A stretch of 61,638 nt of DNA from Chloroflexota bacterium (lineage in GTDB: Bacteria; Chloroflexota; Dehalococcoidia; UBA2979), in the NCBI GenBank assembly GCA_009391845.1, contig QWJG01000004.1, positions 1 to 61,638 of the forward strand, read 5' to 3'. The notes beneath the pieces were generated by a model that did not search any database, was not told where the DNA came from, and saw only the letters and a program-made list of their open reading frames with translations. The stretch's first letter is position 1. The number at the start of each line of letters is the position of its first letter. Shown here one piece after another: positions 28,623-38,977 of this stretch. The translations under genes and the position numbers were made by a program.

Positions 28623-29621
28623 ATGGCGGGCCTGGGCACGATGTCTGACGCGCCGATGGTGGCGCGGATCGTCCACGCCGCGACGGGCGAGGATCCGGAC
28701 GATCTGCGGATCGCCGGGCAGGGCCAGACGAGCGTCGGCTGGTACGTGGAGGCGCGTGGCGGTCCGTACTGCGTGGTGGTCGCGATCCCGCCGGAAGCGC
28801 GGCACGAGCGCTATCGCGACGAGCCGACGATCTACGCCGCGCGGCACGCGATCCTCGAGGGCCTGGGGCAGGGCGACCTGCCGGTCCCCGCCGCGATCGC
28901 GACCGCCGCGACGATCGAGGGTCATGACCCCGCCGACGGGCGCTGGGACTGGATGGTCACCGGCTGGGCTGCCGGCGATCCGCTCACCGACACGATCCCG
29001 GAGGCGGCGGCGACCGACCTCGGACGGTTGCTCGCCGCGTTGCACGCGCTGCCTGCCGAGGGTTACGGGCGGCTCGAGGACCGCGCGGATGCGCTGCACG
29101 GCACGGCGACGGATCGCCACGACGGCGTGCTGTCGCGCTGGTGGCCGAAGCTGTGGCCGTTCGATGGCCGCCCGCTCCTCGCGCACCCGGTAGTGCATGC
29201 GGCGCCGGTGCTGGTGAGCACGATCGCGCCGCTGCGCGAAGGGCTGCTTCGGTTCGAGGAGTCGCGCGTCCAGTTCTCGGTCAGTCACACCGACCTCAAC
29301 GGCTCGCACCTGCGCGTGCAGGACGGCCGGCTGAGTGGCCTCATCGATTTCGGCGACGCTGCGATCGTGCCGCCGGCGTTCGATATCGCCTCGTTCGCGT
29401 TCTACTTCGGGTGGGCCGCGACCGAGGCGCTGCTGGACGGGTACACGAACAACGGCGTCTTCCGCGAGATCCGGCTGGTGGAGGCGCATCGCCTCGCGGT
29501 CGCGCTGGCGCTTCAGAAGATCGAAAAGCACATGGTGGACGTGCCCGACGCGGCCCGGCTCGCGCGTACCATCACGTTCCTCGAAGAGACCTTGACGCTG
29601 GCGGTGCGACGCCAGTTCTAG
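28623..29621 (+). CDS. APH-fold kinase (aminoglycoside phosphotransferase family)
   Basis: 332 residues from ATG (or 326 from a second ATG at 28641). The kinase-like fold shows a GQGQTSVGWYV glycine loop, the catalytic HTDLNGSHL and the metal-binding LIDFGDA followed by PPAFDIASF. The canonical Asn of HxDxxxxN is His, a variant I recall in other members of this family. Substrates range from choline to macrolides, so a resistance role cannot be inferred. Located immediately after the peptidase gene and before an alpha/beta hydrolase. Confidence 0.85.
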   Translation: MAGLGTMSDAPMVARIVHAATGEDPDDLRIAGQGQTSVGWYVEARGGPYCVVVAIPPEARHERYRDEPTIYAARHAILEGLGQGDLPVPAAIATAATIEGHDPADGRWDWMVTGWAAGDPLTDTIPEAAATDLGRLLAALHALPAEGYGRLEDRADALHGTATDRHDGVLSRWWPKLWPFDGRPLLAHPVVHAAPVLVSTIAPLREGLLRFEESRVQFSVSHTDLNGSHLRVQDGRLSGLIDFGDAAIVPPAFDIASFAFYFGWAATEALLDGYTNNGVFREIRLVEAHRLAVALALQKIEKHMVDVPDAARLARTITFLEETLTLAVRRQF

Positions 29622-29657
29622 CCGCCCGCGTGGGGTGGCGCCGCCAGGAGAGAGCCC

Positions 29658-30383
29658 GTGCCACAGATCGAGACGTCCGAGGGCATCCAGATTCGATACG
29701 ACGATCGCGGCCCACGCGATGGCCGGCCGCTGGTACTGGCGCACGGGTTTGGCGTCTCACTGGAGATGTGGATGCCGCAGCTCGCGGCGCTCTCCGCCGA
29801 GCACCGGCTGATCACCTGGGATGCGCGCGGCCACGGTGGCAGCAGCGCGCCCGCTGACCCCGAGTCGTACTCGATGGCGGCGCTCTCCGCGGACCTGCGC
29901 GCGCTGCTCGAGACGATCGAGGCGGTGGAGGACGCGGTGATTGGCGGCATGTCGTTCGGTGGGCAGATCGCGCTGCAGTATGCGGTCGACCATCCAGCGG
30001 ACGTGCACGCGCTGATCCTTTCCGATTCGACGACGCGTGGGTCGCAACCGCCCGGTGCGCCCAGCGCGAGCATGGCGGCGGCGTACGGCGGTGACGCCGG
30101 CCTCGAGGGCTGCATGCACGCGATGCGGACGCGCCCGGACCTGACACCACAGCTCGCCAGCCTCGACATCCCGACGCTGGTGATCGTTGGCGAGCACGAC
30201 GAGATGATCCTGCCGGGCCTCGATCGGCTGGTCGACGCGCTGCCGCGACGGCGGATCGTGCGCCTCGCCGGCTGCTCTCACGGCACCTCCGGCCAGCGCC
30301 CGGGCGCCTGGAATGAGGCGGTGCTGGAATTCCTGGAGGACGTCGACGAAGAGGCGGGGTTGGGCGAAGACCTCATCGCATAG
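29658..30383 (+). CDS. Alpha/beta hydrolase
   Basis: 241 residues. Typical fold markers are VLAHGFGVSLEMW (oxyanion loop), WDARGHGGSSAP, the nucleophile elbow GGMSFGGQIAL (Ser), Asp in IVGEHDEMI and His in GCSHGTSG, so the triad is complete. It resembles 3-oxoadipate enol-lactonase-like hydrolases, but the substrate cannot be told. GTG start with AGGAGAG ahead. Gap of 36 bases from the kinase-like gene. Confidence 0.88.
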   Translation: MPQIETSEGIQIRYDDRGPRDGRPLVLAHGFGVSLEMWMPQLAALSAEHRLITWDARGHGGSSAPADPESYSMAALSADLRALLETIEAVEDAVIGGMSFGGQIALQYAVDHPADVHALILSDSTTRGSQPPGAPSASMAAAYGGDAGLEGCMHAMRTRPDLTPQLASLDIPTLVIVGEHDEMILPGLDRLVDALPRRRIVRLAGCSHGTSGQRPGAWNEAVLEFLEDVDEEAGLGEDLIA

Positions 30384-30433
30384 CGACGGAACACACGATG
30401 GCTGCCTGACCGCGGGCAGCGAGAGGACAGACC

Positions 30434-31330
30434 ATGCTCCCGCTCCGCAGCCTGCTTGTTGTTCCCGCATCCGATCAGGAGGCGCTGCTCGCGGCGCGCC
30501 GCACTGGCGCCGACGCGGTGGTGCTGGACGTCGCCGTGCCGGCGCACGACACCGATCGTGGCGAGGCGCGGGCGAACCTGGCCGAGGCGATCGACGCGAT
30601 TGGAGCGACCGGGCGCACGGTGATGGTGCGCGTGTCCTCGGTCAGCAGCGGGGCGCTGGCGGCCGACCTGCTTGCCGCGGTACGCCCGGCACTGGCGGCG
30701 GTGATCGTCGCCGGTACCGAGGTGCCGCAGGACGCGCGGGACGCCGACGTGCTGCTGCGGAAGTTCGAGCTGGCGCATGAGATCACGCCGGGTGCGGTGC
30801 GACTGATTCCGGAGATCGACTCGGCGGCCGGGCTGCAGGCGCTGCCGGTGATCGCCGAAGCTGTCGATCGCTACGCGGCGATCGCGTTGAACGCGGGACG
30901 GATGCATCGCGATCTCGGCCTGGCGCGTGGTCGCCATGACGCTCTTGACTACGTGATGGCGCTGACCGCCGTTACCGCCCGCGCCGCGGAGCTGCCGTGG
31001 ATCGTCGGCACCTTCGAGGCCGATCGCGGGTTCATCGAGGCGGCGCGCGCCCACGAGTTCGGCGCGGCCGGGGTGACGGTCCAGTCGGAAGCCGGCGTTC
31101 GTGGCGTGCACTCGTTGTTCCAACCGGACGCGGCGGACGTGGCCTCGGCGCGGGCAGTGCTGCGTGAGTGGGAGCGGCTGCGCGGGGACGGCATGACCTC
31201 GGGCGTGGCGCTGATCGGCGATGAGGGGAACCCGCGCGTGGAGCCCGTTGACCGGCGCGCGATGCGCGCGGCGAGGCTGGTGGTGGCGCGTGCCGATGCG
31301 ATCGCGGCACGGGATCAGATCAGCGACTGA
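30434..31330 (+). CDS. CitE-like HpcH/HpaI aldolase-family protein with degraded metal site
   Basis: 298 residues with the TIM-barrel order of citrate lyase beta-subunit-like proteins: LRSLLVVPAS at the start, DAVVLDVAVP, RLIPEIDSAAGL and a late VQSEAGVRGVHSLFQP. In active members the first acidic motif reads LDLEDAV and the metal site includes Glu and an Asp in GAEDYAxDLG. Here these become LDVAVP, IDS and NAGRMHRDLG, so the second metal ligand is missing. It may bind an acyl-CoA or have lost lyase function. Adjacent to purA with an 85-base gap. Confidence 0.75.
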   Translation: MLPLRSLLVVPASDQEALLAARRTGADAVVLDVAVPAHDTDRGEARANLAEAIDAIGATGRTVMVRVSSVSSGALAADLLAAVRPALAAVIVAGTEVPQDARDADVLLRKFELAHEITPGAVRLIPEIDSAAGLQALPVIAEAVDRYAAIALNAGRMHRDLGLARGRHDALDYVMALTAVTARAAELPWIVGTFEADRGFIEAARAHEFGAAGVTVQSEAGVRGVHSLFQPDAADVASARAVLREWERLRGDGMTSGVALIGDEGNPRVEPVDRRAMRAARLVVARADAIAARDQISD

Positions 31331-31391
31331 TCGAGCGCGGCCCCGCTGTCCGGTATGATCTCGCGGGTTTTCCACTGACACCGCGCGTTGA

Positions 31392-32735
<1,344 letters not shown>

Positions 32736-32753
32736 TCCTCGAAGGAGCGCGTC

Positions 32754-33266
32754 ATGGACAACGTCTCGCTGGTGGTCCACGTGTTCGCCGCCACGCTGCT
32801 GGTCGGCCCGCAGGTGCTGCTCTTCTTCGCGGCGGTCCCGGCGACGTGGCTGATCGAGGACGAGGCGCTGAAGCGGGCGGTCACGCGGGTGATTACGCAG
32901 CGGTACGCCTATATCGCGGGTACCGCGATGCTGACGCTGCTGGTGACCGGGCTGTACCAGTTCTACAACGTCACGCCGGACGCGATCAGCGAGGACATGG
33001 TGTCCTACCGCTTCGGCTGGCTTTTCATCACGAAGATGACGCTGTTCACGGTCTTCATCGGTCTGCTCGGCGTGCACGGCGTGATCGGACGGCGGATCGG
33101 ACGCCTCGCGGATGCCGTCGCTGCCGGCGACGGCGACGAGTTCGCGCTGGAGAATAAGCGCCGGATTTCGCTGATGCTGGCGCTGGTGATGATGCTGGTC
33201 GCGGTCGCGATCCTGGTGCTCGGCACGCTGTTGGGGCGCGGCGAGTTCTCGTACGTCGCGAACTAG
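32754..33266 (+). CDS. Small four-helix membrane protein (CopD/DUF2269-like)
   Basis: 170 residues with four membrane segments (LVVHVFAATLLVGPQVLLFF, YIAGTAMLTLLVTGLYQFY, GWLFITKMTLFTVFIGLLG, ISLMLALVMMLVAVAILVLG). A His in helix 1 and aromatic residues after helix 2 recall copper-resistance CopD/DUF2269-type proteins, but no clear metal motif is seen. GAAGGAG precedes the ATG. It lies 18 bases after purA and 2 bases before the glycosylase gene. Function unknown. Confidence 0.65.
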   Translation: MDNVSLVVHVFAATLLVGPQVLLFFAAVPATWLIEDEALKRAVTRVITQRYAYIAGTAMLTLLVTGLYQFYNVTPDAISEDMVSYRFGWLFITKMTLFTVFIGLLGVHGVIGRRIGRLADAVAAGDGDEFALENKRRISLMLALVMMLVAVAILVLGTLLGRGEFSYVAN

Positions 33267-33268
33267 CG

Positions 33269-33823
33269 GTGACCGCGATCGAGACGCTGCCGGACTTGCT
33301 TGTGCCCGGCCTCGATCTGGTGTTCGTCGGCATCAATCCCGGTGAACGCTCCGCGCTCGCCGGCCACTATTACGCCCATCCCGGCAACGGTTTCTGGCCC
33401 GCGCTCAGTGCCTCGATGCTCGTGGCGCGCGCCGTGACGGCCGAGGACGATCACACCCTCCCCGGGGTGGCGCGGATCGGCTTCACCGACGTTGTGAAGC
33501 GCGTCGTCACCGATAGCACCGACGTCACGACCGAGGAGTTGCGTGCCGCGGAGGCCGCGTTCCGCGCGCGGATTGCCGGTGCGTCGCCGCGTGCGGTGTG
33601 CCTGACCAGCTCGCGTGCGTTCGACGTGCTGTTCCCGAAGGTGCGCACGAGCGGTGCGTGGGGGCGGCAGCCCGTCGATATCGAGGGCGCCTCGGTGTGG
33701 GTGATGCCCTCGACGTCCGGTCGCGCGATGCGGCACCGCGAACACGTCCACCGCGTGCTCGATGAATTGGCGGCGTACCTCGGGCGGGACGCGCTGAACG
33801 CGCCGGCGCGAGGTGCGGCGTGA
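33269..33823 (+). CDS. mug: Mismatch-specific uracil/thymine DNA glycosylase (Mug/TDG family)
   Basis: 184 residues. Motif 1 VFVGINPGERSA supplies the catalytic Asn, NGFWPALSAS follows as in Mug/TDG, and motif 2 is MPSTSGRAM. These enzymes remove U or T opposite G in double-stranded DNA, a frequent deamination product in high-G+C genomes. GTG start three bases after the membrane protein stop; its own stop overlaps the next start (GTGA). Confidence 0.9.
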   Translation: MTAIETLPDLLVPGLDLVFVGINPGERSALAGHYYAHPGNGFWPALSASMLVARAVTAEDDHTLPGVARIGFTDVVKRVVTDSTDVTTEELRAAEAAFRARIAGASPRAVCLTSSRAFDVLFPKVRTSGAWGRQPVDIEGASVWVMPSTSGRAMRHREHVHRVLDELAAYLGRDALNAPARGAA

Positions 33824-34359
33824 GCATGGAGGCGCCGCAGGAGCGGCGGTTCCGGCCACCGGTGACGGCGGACTGCCCGATCTTCAGCGAACGGCTGGAG
33901 GAGCACCTGATCGCGGTGAGCCGCGGCGAGGCGCCCAGTCGCGGGCGCTTCTGCGGGAACTGCTACCACCCGTTGGGGCGCGATATTGAGCGCTGCTCGC
34001 ACTGCAACAATCACACGGTGGAGGGCCGTCCGACCGTGGATCTGGTGCCGGATGAGATCACGGAGATCCTGCGACGACAGCGCAAGACCGAGTCGACGAT
34101 CGTGACGAGCTTCGCGTTCCTCGGGGTGTTGATCGCGGTGGTCGGCGGGCTGGGTGTGGTGCTCGGTATTCCGTACCTGCGGGACCATCTGCTGCCCGCG
34201 ACGATCGTCTACGCGATCATTCTGCTGATCGGCGTGCGCGGCCTCGCCGGGTTCCTCGGTGGGTACTACGGGGATCGAATTGGCTACGAGCGCGCCCGCG
34301 CGAAGACGATCGCGAGTTGGCGGGAGTTCGAGGCGACGCGGGACGATATCGGCGGCTAA
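33820..34359 (+). CDS. Zinc-ribbon membrane protein of unknown function
   Basis: 179 residues. A cytoplasmic N-terminal half carries a four-Cys zinc ribbon, CGNCYHPLGRDIERCSHC (CxxC...CxxC), followed by two membrane segments (about 97-117 and 128-150) and a basic C-terminal tail (RIGYERARAKTIASWREFE). The GTG start overlaps the mug stop by 4 bases, so the two may be made together. I do not recognise a named family. It converges with the BKACE-type gene with a 3-base overlap or abutting ends. Confidence 0.75.
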   Translation: MSMEAPQERRFRPPVTADCPIFSERLEEHLIAVSRGEAPSRGRFCGNCYHPLGRDIERCSHCNNHTVEGRPTVDLVPDEITEILRRQRKTESTIVTSFAFLGVLIAVVGGLGVVLGIPYLRDHLLPATIVYAIILLIGVRGLAGFLGGYYGDRIGYERARAKTIASWREFEATRDDIGG

Positions 34360-35090
34360 GCCGGTTCGCCCTCGAACCGTTCGGCGAGCCTGAGCGCGAC
34401 CGCGACGAGATCGCGGTTGCTCGCGGCGGGCGTGCCGTCTGGCAACGTCAGTGTGTCCTCGAAACCGATGCGCGTTTGCAGGCCGCGGCGGACGGCATCG
34501 ATCAGCAACGGCCACGTCGTGTCGCGGTTGCCGTGCAGCAAGCGCGGTGCGGTGGTGGCGGCCGCGTCGAGGACGGCCTCGATCGCCGCTCCGTTCGCGC
34601 GCGCTTGCTCGAGATCCTGCTCGAGCGGCTCGATGAGGATGCGGACGCAGCGGTCGGCGAAGCCGCTCGCCACGAGGCGTTGGGCCGCCTCGGCGTGCCA
34701 GAGGCCGGCTTCGACGGCGATGCCACGCTCGAGCAGCAGCGCGGCGAGTTCCTCGCAGCCGTCCTCGTGGAAGTTCACAGATGCGAAGTCCGGGAGTTCG
34801 GTCCAACTGCGGACCTGGTTCATCCGCAGTTCGCCGGAGGAAATCCAGGCGCCGGTGCTGACGCCGATCGGCTTCTCGACCATGTGGCGCAATACGCCGA
34901 CGGTGGCATCCACGTCCGCGAGATCGAGGCTCTGCCCGCCCTCGAGGTTGCGGACGTGCACGTGGATAGCGCAGGCGCCGGCGTCGGCGACCTCGGCTGC
35001 GCTAAGCGCGACGTCATTGGGTGACTCGGGGACGCCGGGCGCGTCGGCGCGCCGGCGGCCGCCGTTGAGGCAGGCTTTGATGAACGCCAC
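34356..35090 (-). CDS. BKACE-family (DUF849) enzyme, beta-keto acid cleavage type
   Basis: 244 residues from GTG at 35090; longer in-frame sequence is a shadow of dapA. The zinc-binding HxH is in IHVHVRN, with KACLNGGRRRADAPGVP at the start and GAWISSG, SVNFHEDG and EAGLWH later, the pattern of 3-keto-5-aminohexanoate cleavage proteins. These TIM-barrel enzymes split beta-keto acids with acetyl-CoA. It is somewhat shorter than usual (~270-300). It is the last gene of the dapB-asd-dapA run, 8 bases after dapA, whose pathway is lysine biosynthesis, while the founding member is a lysine-fermentation enzyme. Confidence 0.83.
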   Translation of the reverse strand: MAFIKACLNGGRRRADAPGVPESPNDVALSAAEVADAGACAIHVHVRNLEGGQSLDLADVDATVGVLRHMVEKPIGVSTGAWISSGELRMNQVRSWTELPDFASVNFHEDGCEELAALLLERGIAVEAGLWHAEAAQRLVASGFADRCVRILIEPLEQDLEQARANGAAIEAVLDAAATTAPRLLHGNRDTTWPLLIDAVRRGLQTRIGFEDTLTLPDGTPAASNRDLVAVALRLAERFEGEPA

Positions 35091-35098
35091 GCCCGGGG

Positions 35099-36004
35099 CT
35101 ACGCCGTCGCCGGGATTGGGAGGTCGATCTGGTGCCTCGTCAGCTCGGTGCGGACGAGCGCCTGCGCACCTGCCGAGGCCTCGACCAGCGGCAGCCGTGG
35201 CGTGCCGACGGTGAAGCCCAGGTGGTTGAGCGCGTATTTCAGCGGCTGTGGGCTGCTCTCGTAGAACAGCGCGTCGACAAGCGGCATCAGCCGGCGGTGG
35301 ATGGCACCGGCGCGCGCCAGATCGCCGGCGACTGCGGCCGCCATCATCTCGGAGATCTGCTTGCCGGCGAGGTGTGACGCGACCGAGACGACGCCGAACC
35401 CACCGATCGCGAGGATCGGGAGCGTATCGCCGTCGTTGCCGGACCAGACGCGGAATCCCTCGGGGGCGTGCTCGATGATGTGCGCGATCTGTTCGAGGCT
35501 GGCGCTCGCCTCTTTGATGCCAAACACGTTCGGGAGGTCCGCCAGCGCGAGCGTCGTTTCGGCGGTCATGTTCGAGGCAGTGCGCGATGGCACGTTGTAG
35601 AGCATGCACGGGAGCGACGTGGCCGCGGCGATCGCGGTGAAGTGAGCGATCAAGCCGGCTTGTGTGGGCTTGTTGTACGCGGGGACCGTGAGTAGCAGTC
35701 CGTCCATCCCCAGGTCGGCGGCTGCCTTCGCACGGGTGATGGATGCGGCGGTGTTGTTGTCGGTCGCGCCGGCGATCACGGCGACGTTCGGGCCGACGGC
35801 GGCTTTGACGGTGCGCCACACCTCGAACTGTTCGGCGTCACTGAGGGTCGGTGCCTCGCCGGTGGTGCCGGTCGCGACGATGCTGTCGGTTCCGGAGGCG
35901 ACGAGCGCCCGCGCGAGTTCGGCGGTCTGGGCGAGGTCAACCTCGCCCTCGGTAGTCATTGGCGTGATCATCGCCGTCACCAGACGGCCAACTTCAGCGG
36001 TCAT
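35099..36004 (-). CDS. dapA: 4-hydroxy-tetrahydrodipicolinate synthase
   Basis: 301 residues. The pyruvate-binding GTTGEAPTL, the Tyr in MLYNVPSRT and the Schiff-base Lys in FGIKEASASL are present. It condenses aspartate semialdehyde (made by the enzyme encoded upstream) with pyruvate in the lysine/diaminopimelate pathway. ATG preceded by a GGGGGG stretch. Gap of 116 bases from asd. Confidence 0.95.
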   Translation of the reverse strand: MTAEVGRLVTAMITPMTTEGEVDLAQTAELARALVASGTDSIVATGTTGEAPTLSDAEQFEVWRTVKAAVGPNVAVIAGATDNNTAASITRAKAAADLGMDGLLLTVPAYNKPTQAGLIAHFTAIAAATSLPCMLYNVPSRTASNMTAETTLALADLPNVFGIKEASASLEQIAHIIEHAPEGFRVWSGNDGDTLPILAIGGFGVVSVASHLAGKQISEMMAAAVAGDLARAGAIHRRLMPLVDALFYESSPQPLKYALNHLGFTVGTPRLPLVEASAGAQALVRTELTRHQIDLPIPATA

Positions 36005-36120
36005 CAGAACCCCCCAGTGGAGCCGATCCGGTGCCGCGCATGGGTGCTGGAAGCGTGCGCGCCGGATGTCGGCGGAATCGTATCAGCCCGATGTTCGTCC
36101 CGGCGTCACGCGCCGGCTGG

Positions 36121-37140
36121 TTACGAACGCTTGAGCAGATTCCGTGCGATCAGCTCTTCGGCGATCTGGATCGCGTTGGTCGCGGCGCCCTTGCGGAGGT
36201 TGTCGCTGACGCACCAGAAGACGATGCCGCGGCCGTCCGGGACCGTGGGATCCGGTCGCAGCCGCCCGACATGAGTGAGGTCGTTCCCCTCGGCCTGCAA
36301 CGGGGTCGCGTAGTCCTCGGGACCTTCGCCGATCACGATGCCGGACTGCGCGGCGAGCGCGGCGTGCAACGCGGCGAGATCGACCGGGCGGTCGAACTCG
36401 GCGTGCACGACCTCGGCGTGGCCGATCAGGGTGGGGACGCGTACGCAGGTGGTGGCAATGGGCAGATCCGGCTGGTGCAGGATCTTGCGCGTCTCGTTGC
36501 GCATCTTCAGTTCTTCCTTGGTGTAGCCGTCCGCGTCGAAGTCATCCACCTGGGGGAGGACGTTCATCGCGATCTGCTGCGGGTACACGGTCGGTGCGGG
36601 CACGGCCTCGCCGCGCCCGATCGCCCCGATTTGAGCGCGCAGTTCAGCGGCGGCCGCGGAGCCGCTGCCGGTGACGGCCTGGTAGGTGGCGGCGGTGACG
36701 CGCACCGGCGTGGCGACGCTCTTCATCGCGTGCAATGCCAACACCATCGGTGTGGTCGTGCAGTTGGGGATCGAGACGATGCCCTCGTGCCATTCGAGGT
36801 CGTCGCCGTTGATTTCCGGGACGACCAGCGGGACGTTGGTTTCCATGCGGTAGGCGGAACCGTCATCGATCATCACGCCACCATTGGCGCGCACGATCGG
36901 ACCCCAGTGCCGCGAAGCCTCGGAGGTGGCGGAGCAGAAGACCACGTCGGCATTGGCGAGGGCGGCTTCGCTGGTCTCCTCGACGGTGATGAGCTGGCCG
37001 CGGAACTTGAGCTGCTTGCCAGCGGAGCGTGCGGTCGCGAGGAGCTTGAGCTCCCCGATCGGGAATTCACGCTGTTCGGCGACGCGGAGGAAGACGTCCC
37101 CCACGGCACCTGTTGCTCCGATGACTGCCACATTCGGCAC
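36121..37140 (-). CDS. asd: Aspartate-semialdehyde dehydrogenase
   Basis: 339 residues. NADP-binding start VAVIGATGAVGDVFL, catalytic Cys in SIPNCTTTPM, QAVTGSGSAA and His-containing RVPTLIGHAE match the enzyme. It makes aspartate semialdehyde for lysine, threonine and methionine. GTG start with AGGAG upstream. Lies between dapB and dapA with gaps of 125 and 116 bases. Confidence 0.95.
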   Translation of the reverse strand: MPNVAVIGATGAVGDVFLRVAEQREFPIGELKLLATARSAGKQLKFRGQLITVEETSEAALANADVVFCSATSEASRHWGPIVRANGGVMIDDGSAYRMETNVPLVVPEINGDDLEWHEGIVSIPNCTTTPMVLALHAMKSVATPVRVTAATYQAVTGSGSAAAAELRAQIGAIGRGEAVPAPTVYPQQIAMNVLPQVDDFDADGYTKEELKMRNETRKILHQPDLPIATTCVRVPTLIGHAEVVHAEFDRPVDLAALHAALAAQSGIVIGEGPEDYATPLQAEGNDLTHVGRLRPDPTVPDGRGIVFWCVSDNLRKGAATNAIQIAEELIARNLLKRS

Positions 37141-37265
37141 GGCTCGGCTCCTTGGGCTCGGCGCTGGATCGCGCGGTCATTCGACGGCACGGCCGGCGAT
37201 CTTACCGGGACGCGGGCGCACCGAGCGAGCAGGGTCGGCCCGCACGGCCCGCCTGGAACGGCCGG

Positions 37266-38042
37266 CTAGGTGAGCCCGACGAGCTGATCGAGACCCTCGA
37301 CGAGGTGGTCGCGCTCCATCACCTCGCGGATCGCGAGCAGGACGCCCGGTACGAACGAGTCGCGACCGGTGGTGTCGTGGCGGATCGTGAGCGTCTGGCC
37401 TTGGCCGCCGAAGAGCACTTCCTGGTGGGCGACGAGGCCCGGCAGACGCACGGAGTGGATGGGAATACCGCCCTCGACCCCACCGCGGGTGCCCGGAATG
37501 GTGGTCAACTCCGGGACGTTGTAGCTGAAGTCGCTGCCCCGGGCCTCGCGCATCAGGCGGGCCGTGGCGAGGCCGGTGCCGCTGGGTGCGTCCACCTTGC
37601 GATCGTGGTGCAGTTCGATGATCTCGGCGGCCTCGAAGTAGGGGGCGGCGAGCTGCGCCATGTACATCAGCATCACGGCGCCGATCGCGAAGTTCGGCGC
37701 GATCACCGCGCCGAGGCCCTGCTCCGCGCAGCCGTGGCGTAGCCGCGTGACCGTTTCGACGGGCACGCCGCTGGTGCCAATCACGAGGCGCACCCCGTGT
37801 TCGAGGGCGGCCTCGACCAGTGCGGGCGTCGCCGCCGCGTTCGTGAAGTCGACGACCACGTCCGGGTGCGTCGCCTCGAAGAGCTGGCCCGGGTCCGCGT
37901 GCATCGCGAGCACGGTGTGACTGTCGACGGCGGGGGCGATCGGCTCGAGGATGCCGACCGGTTGCATGTCCTCGGCGTTCTCGACCGCTTCGAGGATCAA
38001 TGTCCCCATCTGTCCGGTGCCACTGATGACGACGCGGATCAT
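37266..38042 (-). CDS. dapB: 4-hydroxy-tetrahydrodipicolinate reductase
   Basis: 258 residues. Rossmann start VVISGTGQMGTLI, VVDFTNAAA, APNFAIGAV and the substrate-binding ELHHDRKVDAPSGT with GTRGGVEGGIPIHS match DapB. It reduces the DapA product with NAD(P)H. GGAG precedes the ATG. Starts 9 bases after the small acidic protein gene. Confidence 0.95.
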   Translation of the reverse strand: MIRVVISGTGQMGTLILEAVENAEDMQPVGILEPIAPAVDSHTVLAMHADPGQLFEATHPDVVVDFTNAAATPALVEAALEHGVRLVIGTSGVPVETVTRLRHGCAEQGLGAVIAPNFAIGAVMLMYMAQLAAPYFEAAEIIELHHDRKVDAPSGTGLATARLMREARGSDFSYNVPELTTIPGTRGGVEGGIPIHSVRLPGLVAHQEVLFGGQGQTLTIRHDTTGRDSFVPGVLLAIREVMERDHLVEGLDQLVGLT

Positions 38043-38051
38043 GCGGGTCTC

Positions 38052-38372
38052 CTACTCGGGTGCATCTTCGTCGGCTTCGTCATCGTCGTCGGCGCCCTCT
38101 TCGGCATAGACGCCGGCTTCCTCGCCGCGCCAGACGGTGACGATGAAGTCCTCGCGGTACGGATCGGCGGAAAGGACGATGCGCTCATCGATCTCGGCGA
38201 TCAGCGCCTGCACCTCGGCGTCGTCGACGGAGACGTGCACGGCGAGGGTGGCGTGAGCGGCGGATCCGGTGAAGTGGATGTCGACGCGGCCAATCGAGTG
38301 TTCGGTGGTTTCGATCACCCACTGCTCGGAGTGCGCGGTGCGCGCCTCGCGCTCGAACCGGTAGTCGGGCAT
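38052..38372 (-). CDS. Small acidic protein of unknown function
   Basis: 106 residues: an alternating beta-strand body (WVIETTEHSIGRVDIHFTG, TLAVHVSVDDAEVQALI) and a very acidic tail (GADDDDEADEDAPE). Cytoplasmic, no membrane segment. ATG start after CGAGGAG. Located 9 bases upstream of dapB and 29 bases after the P-loop kinase gene, so probably co-transcribed. No family recognised. Confidence 0.65.
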   Translation of the reverse strand: MPDYRFEREARTAHSEQWVIETTEHSIGRVDIHFTGSAAHATLAVHVSVDDAEVQALIAEIDERIVLSADPYREDFIVTVWRGEEAGVYAEEGADDDDEADEDAPE

Positions 38373-38401
38373 GGGGACTCCTCGTTGGTTGGGCGCTGAT
38401 C

Positions 38402-38977
38402 CTACATGGCGGCCGGGCCTGTGGTCGCGAGCCGTTCGCCAGCCCAGGAGAGGATCACTTGCCGATCGACCGCGGCGAAGTCGGTGGTGTCGACTTCGAG
38501 GGTTGGATCGACGACCGGCGCGTCGATCGGGCGGACGACGACTGAGTGGAACTCCTCGATCGTGAAGCCGACGCTGTGCCCGGCGTGACGTTCCGAGGTG
38601 GCGCGGCGAGCCAACTCCCGCCGTTCCAGTTCGCCCGAGGCGGCGCTGAGGACGATCTGCGCGAGCGCCGCGCCGGTCTCCGCGGCCACGAGATCGATCT
38701 CGTGCTGCGAGAACTCGCGGTGAAGCGGGGCCTCGAGGATTGTCGAAACGCCGGAGCCGAGGTGCGCGGCGGCGGTCCGGAACGTCAGCGCGTAGGCGAG
38801 GCGACCGTAGTCGCGGGACTGCTCGCGGTCAGCGGGCATCCGATGGTCGTAGAGCGCCTCCTTGAAGAGATCCTTGCGCACACACGGGACCCGGAGCTCC
38901 GCGGCGAGCCAGGCGGCGAGCGCGGTCTTGCCGGTTCCCGGGTGACCGTTGATCAGCAGCAACGTCGGGCGATTCAT
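38402..38977 (-). CDS. P-loop kinase-like ATPase (AAA_33/zeta-like)
   Basis: 191 residues with Walker A INGHPGTGKTALA (about 9-21), a central acidic region ILEAPLHREFSQHEID and a basic lid-like helix ELERRELARRATSERHAGH. This is the pattern of small-molecule or nucleoside kinases of the AAA_33 group. Zeta toxins share the fold, but no antitoxin-like gene is adjacent. Substrate unknown. Confidence 0.78.
   Translation of the reverse strand: MNRPTLLLINGHPGTGKTALAAWLAAELRVPCVRKDLFKEALYDHRMPADREQSRDYGRLAYALTFRTAAAHLGSGVSTILEAPLHREFSQHEIDLVAAETGAALAQIVLSAASGELERRELARRATSERHAGHSVGFTIEEFHSVVVRPIDAPVVDPTLEVDTTDFAAVDRQVILSWAGERLATTGPAAM

Noticed and set aside
28623..29621. Antibiotic-resistance phosphotransferase
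   Set aside because: The APH fold covers many housekeeping kinases; sequence and context give no support for a drug substrate.
38402..38977. Zeta-toxin of a toxin-antitoxin pair
   Set aside because: The P-loop fold is shared with many kinases and no small antitoxin-like gene is adjacent; the neighbours are metabolic genes.
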